This document shows positions 41,329-43,350 of a stretch of 43,350 nucleotides of DNA, in pieces (positions within the stretch are counted from its first letter, which is position 1; the number at the start of each line of letters is the position of its first letter). The stretch spans positions 1 to 43,350 of the forward strand of contig SEFA01000053.1 of NCBI GenBank assembly GCA_004210455.1. The letters are read 5' to 3'. Source of the stretch: Rubrivivax sp. Lineage in GTDB: Bacteria; Pseudomonadota; Gammaproteobacteria; Burkholderiales; Burkholderiaceae_C. The translations under genes were made by a program, and so were the position numbers. The notes below the pieces were generated by a model. The model did no database searches, was not told where the DNA came from, and saw only the letters and a program-made list of their open reading frames with translations.

Positions 41329-43350
41329 TCAGGCCTTGAACGGACGCCGTTCGCTCCACCAGCTCAACACCAGGTCACGGGATTCCCCGATGGTCTGCTG
41401 CGAGTTGTCCAGCTCGATCGCGTCCGCGGCGGCCTGGAGCGGCGAGGCGCTGCGACCTTTGTCGCGAGCGTCCCGCGCTTCCAGATCAGCGCGCAAGCTC
41501 TCGATATTAGCCGAAATGCCCTTGGAAATCAATTGCTTGTAGCGCCGCTCGGCCCGCGTGGCGGCGCTCGCGGTGAGGAAGACTTTCAAGGGCGCGTCCG
41601 GGAATATCGCGGTGCCCATGTCCCGACCGTCGGCCACCAGGCCGGGCAGGCGGCGGAAGTCCAGCTGCAGCTGGTGCAGCGCGCGCCGCACGGCCGGATG
41701 GGCGCCCACCTGGGAGGCCATCAGACCGGTGGCCTCCTGACGCAGGTCGCCGGAGACGTCCTCGTCGTCGAGCAGCACGCGGCCGGCTTCGAACTTCAGG
41801 TCCAGCGTCGGGACCACGGCGGCCACCGCGTCGCCGTCGTCCAGCGGGATGCCCTTGCGCGAGGCGGCCAGGCCGGTCACCCGGTAGAGCGCCCCGGAGT
41901 CCAGCACGTCGTAGCCCAGCGCTTGCGCGACCTCGTCCGTCAGCGTGCCCTTGCCGGAGGCGGTCGGACCGTCGATGGTGATGACGGGGATGTCGGCCGC
42001 GTCCGCGCGCACGACGCCGAACAGCGTCTCGAAATAGTCCGGGAAGGTCTTGGCGACGCATTGCGGATCGAGGATGCGCACCGGCACCGCCGGACCCTGC
42101 CGGTCGTCCTGCAGCCCGTTGAAGGCGGCCAGCGAGAAGCACATCGCCACACGGTGGTCGTCGTAGGTGTGGATGGCCGCCGGTTTCCAGGCCTTCAGCG
42201 GGTGGACGCGCAGCCAGTCGGGGCCTTCCTCGACCTGCGCGCCGAGCTTGCCCAGCTCCGCGACCATCGCGGCGATGCGGTCGGTTTCCTTCACGCGCCA
42301 CGAGGCGATGTTGCGCAGCGTCGTCGGGCCGTCGGCGTAGAGCGCCATCACGGCCAGCGTCATCGCGGCGTCGGGAATGTGGTTGCAGTCCAGGTCCAGC
42401 GCCTTGAGCGGCCAGGCGCCGCGGCGGACCTCGAGCCAGTTCGGGCCGATCTCGACGCGGGCGCCCATCGCCTGGGCCGCCTCGACGAAGCGGACGTCGC
42501 CCTGCACCGAGGTCGAGCCGACGCCTTCGATGCGCACGGGCTCCTGCGTGGCGGCGATTGCGCCGAGCGCGACGAAGTAGGACGCCGACGACGCGTCGCC
42601 CTCGACGTGCACCTCGCCCGGCGAGCGGTAACGGCTGCCGGCGGGGATCACGAAGCGCTGCCAGTCGTCGTCGCGGCGGACGTTCACGCCGAAGCGCGCC
42701 AGCAGTTCCAGCGTGATGTGGACGTAGGGCTTGGAGATCAGCTCGCCGGTGACCTCGATGACGACGTCGTTCGTGGCCACGAGCGGCAGCGCCAGCAGCA
42801 GTGCGGTGAGGAACTGGCTGGAGACGTCGCCGCGCACGCGCACGGGGGCGTCGAGGGTCAGCGCGGCGGGGCCGTTCAGACGCAGCGGCGGATAACCTTC
42901 CTGACCCAGGCAGTCGATCGGACAGCCCAGCGCGCGCAGTGCGTCGACGAGGTCGCCGATCGGCCGCTCATGCATGCGGGGCACGCCGGAGAGTTCGAAG
43001 CGGCCGCCTTGGGTCGCCGCCAGCAGCGCGAGCGCGGCCGTCAACGGACGCATGGCCGTGCCGGCGTTGCCGAGGAAGAGCTTGGCCTCCTGCGTGCGCA
43101 GCGTCCCGCCGATGCCGGTCACCGACAGCACGCCGTCGGCGCCGGTCTCGAGCCGGCAGCCGAGCTCGCGCAGCGCGGCGAGCATGACCTTGGTGTCGTC
43201 CGAGTCCAGCAGGTCGTGGACGCGGGTCACGCCGTCGGACAGCCCGGCCAGCAGCAGCACGCGGTTGGAGATGCTCTTGGAGCCGGGCAGCGGGACCGTG
43301 CCGGCGGCGCCGCGCAGCGGCGGCAGGTCCAGGAAGGGGATCTTGTACAT
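41329..43350 (-). CDS. aroA-cmk: Bifunctional EPSP synthase / cytidylate kinase
   Basis: 673 aa; the ATG occupies the last three bases of the window, so the upstream region is outside. Residues 1 to about 445 are EPSP synthase: [10 protein letters not shown] (21-30), [28 protein letters not shown] and [15 protein letters not shown]. It joins phosphoenolpyruvate to shikimate-3-phosphate for aromatic amino acids and folate. From about 455 the protein is cytidylate kinase: [17 protein letters not shown] (P-loop), [31 protein letters not shown] and RAERRYKQL. It phosphorylates CMP and dCMP. The two enzymes, separate in most bacteria, are fused as in several Burkholderiales. It precedes rpsA, a conserved order. 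Three copies of an AGGCCTC unit lie just after its stop. Confidence 0.96.
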   Translation of the reverse strand: MYKIPFLDLPPLRGAAGTVPLPGSKSISNRVLLLAGLSDGVTRVHDLLDSDDTKVMLAALRELGCRLETGADGVLSVTGIGGTLRTQEAKLFLGNAGTAMRPLTAALALLAATQGGRFELSGVPRMHERPIGDLVDALRALGCPIDCLGQEGYPPLRLNGPAALTLDAPVRVRGDVSSQFLTALLLALPLVATNDVVIEVTGELISKPYVHITLELLARFGVNVRRDDDWQRFVIPAGSRYRSPGEVHVEGDASSASYFVALGAIAATQEPVRIEGVGSTSVQGDVRFVEAAQAMGARVEIGPNWLEVRRGAWPLKALDLDCNHIPDAAMTLAVMALYADGPTTLRNIASWRVKETDRIAAMVAELGKLGAQVEEGPDWLRVHPLKAWKPAAIHTYDDHRVAMCFSLAAFNGLQDDRQGPAVPVRILDPQCVAKTFPDYFETLFGVVRADAADIPVITIDGPTASGKGTLTDEVAQALGYDVLDSGALYRVTGLAASRKGIPLDDGDAVAAVVPTLDLKFEAGRVLLDDEDVSGDLRQEATGLMASQVGAHPAVRRALHQLQLDFRRLPGLVADGRDMGTAIFPDAPLKVFLTASAATRAERRYKQLISKGISANIESLRADLEARDARDKGRSASPLQAAADAIELDNSQQTIGESRDLVLSWWSERRPFKA

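Overview
The window is very GC-rich and densely coded, and looks like the chromosome of a betaproteobacterium of the order Burkholderiales. The block aroA-cmk / rpsA / ihfB / lapA / lapB, a PabB-PabC fusion and an aroA-cmk fusion all point there. A Roseateles/Mitsuaria/Rubrivivax-type genome is my best guess, but that is inference from gene content and composition. I see no tRNA, rRNA, CRISPR array, insertion sequence or prophage.

Left part (1-11.9 kb, all + strand): the end of a PabB-PabC fusion for folate synthesis overlaps a protein shaped like an SNF2 ATPase whose ATPase motifs are degenerate. A long structured leader follows, then a DEAD-box RNA helicase with an RGG-rich tail, a cold-shock-domain/DUF1294 membrane protein and a GNAT acetyltransferase. 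Next comes a tightly overlapping three-gene condensin-like operon (kleisin-like, KITE-like, SMC ATPase). It has the gene order of MksFEB/JetABC, but no MksG/JetD nuclease gene is beside it.

Middle (12-26 kb): a RelE/HigB-type toxin gene carrying a frameshift is followed by its intact XRE-type antitoxin. A five-gene arginine/ornithine-type ABC transporter operon (aotJQMOP order) reads on the minus strand. Then come a membrane-anchored alpha/beta hydrolase coupled to trhO, an exported cyclophilin, dnaE, a hipBA kinase toxin-antitoxin pair with a clear promoter carrying two operators, and a patatin-like phospholipase.

Right part (27-43 kb, mostly minus strand): an OmpR/EnvZ-type two-component pair; an exported intradiol-dioxygenase-like lipoprotein with a simple-repeat linker; and a cell-envelope glycan cluster (msbA-type flippase, DUF707 protein, UDP-galactopyranose mutase and three glycosyltransferases). 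This joins the conserved lapB, lapA, ihfB, rpsA, aroA-cmk block. The cluster suggests a galactofuranose-containing surface glycan whose genes sit beside LPS regulators (LapA/LapB) and a lipid exporter.

Several genes (kleisin, dnaE, a GT4 glycosyltransferase, lapA and, nearly, hipB) have a -10 element 6-9 bases before the start codon. This suggests leaderless mRNAs are common here.
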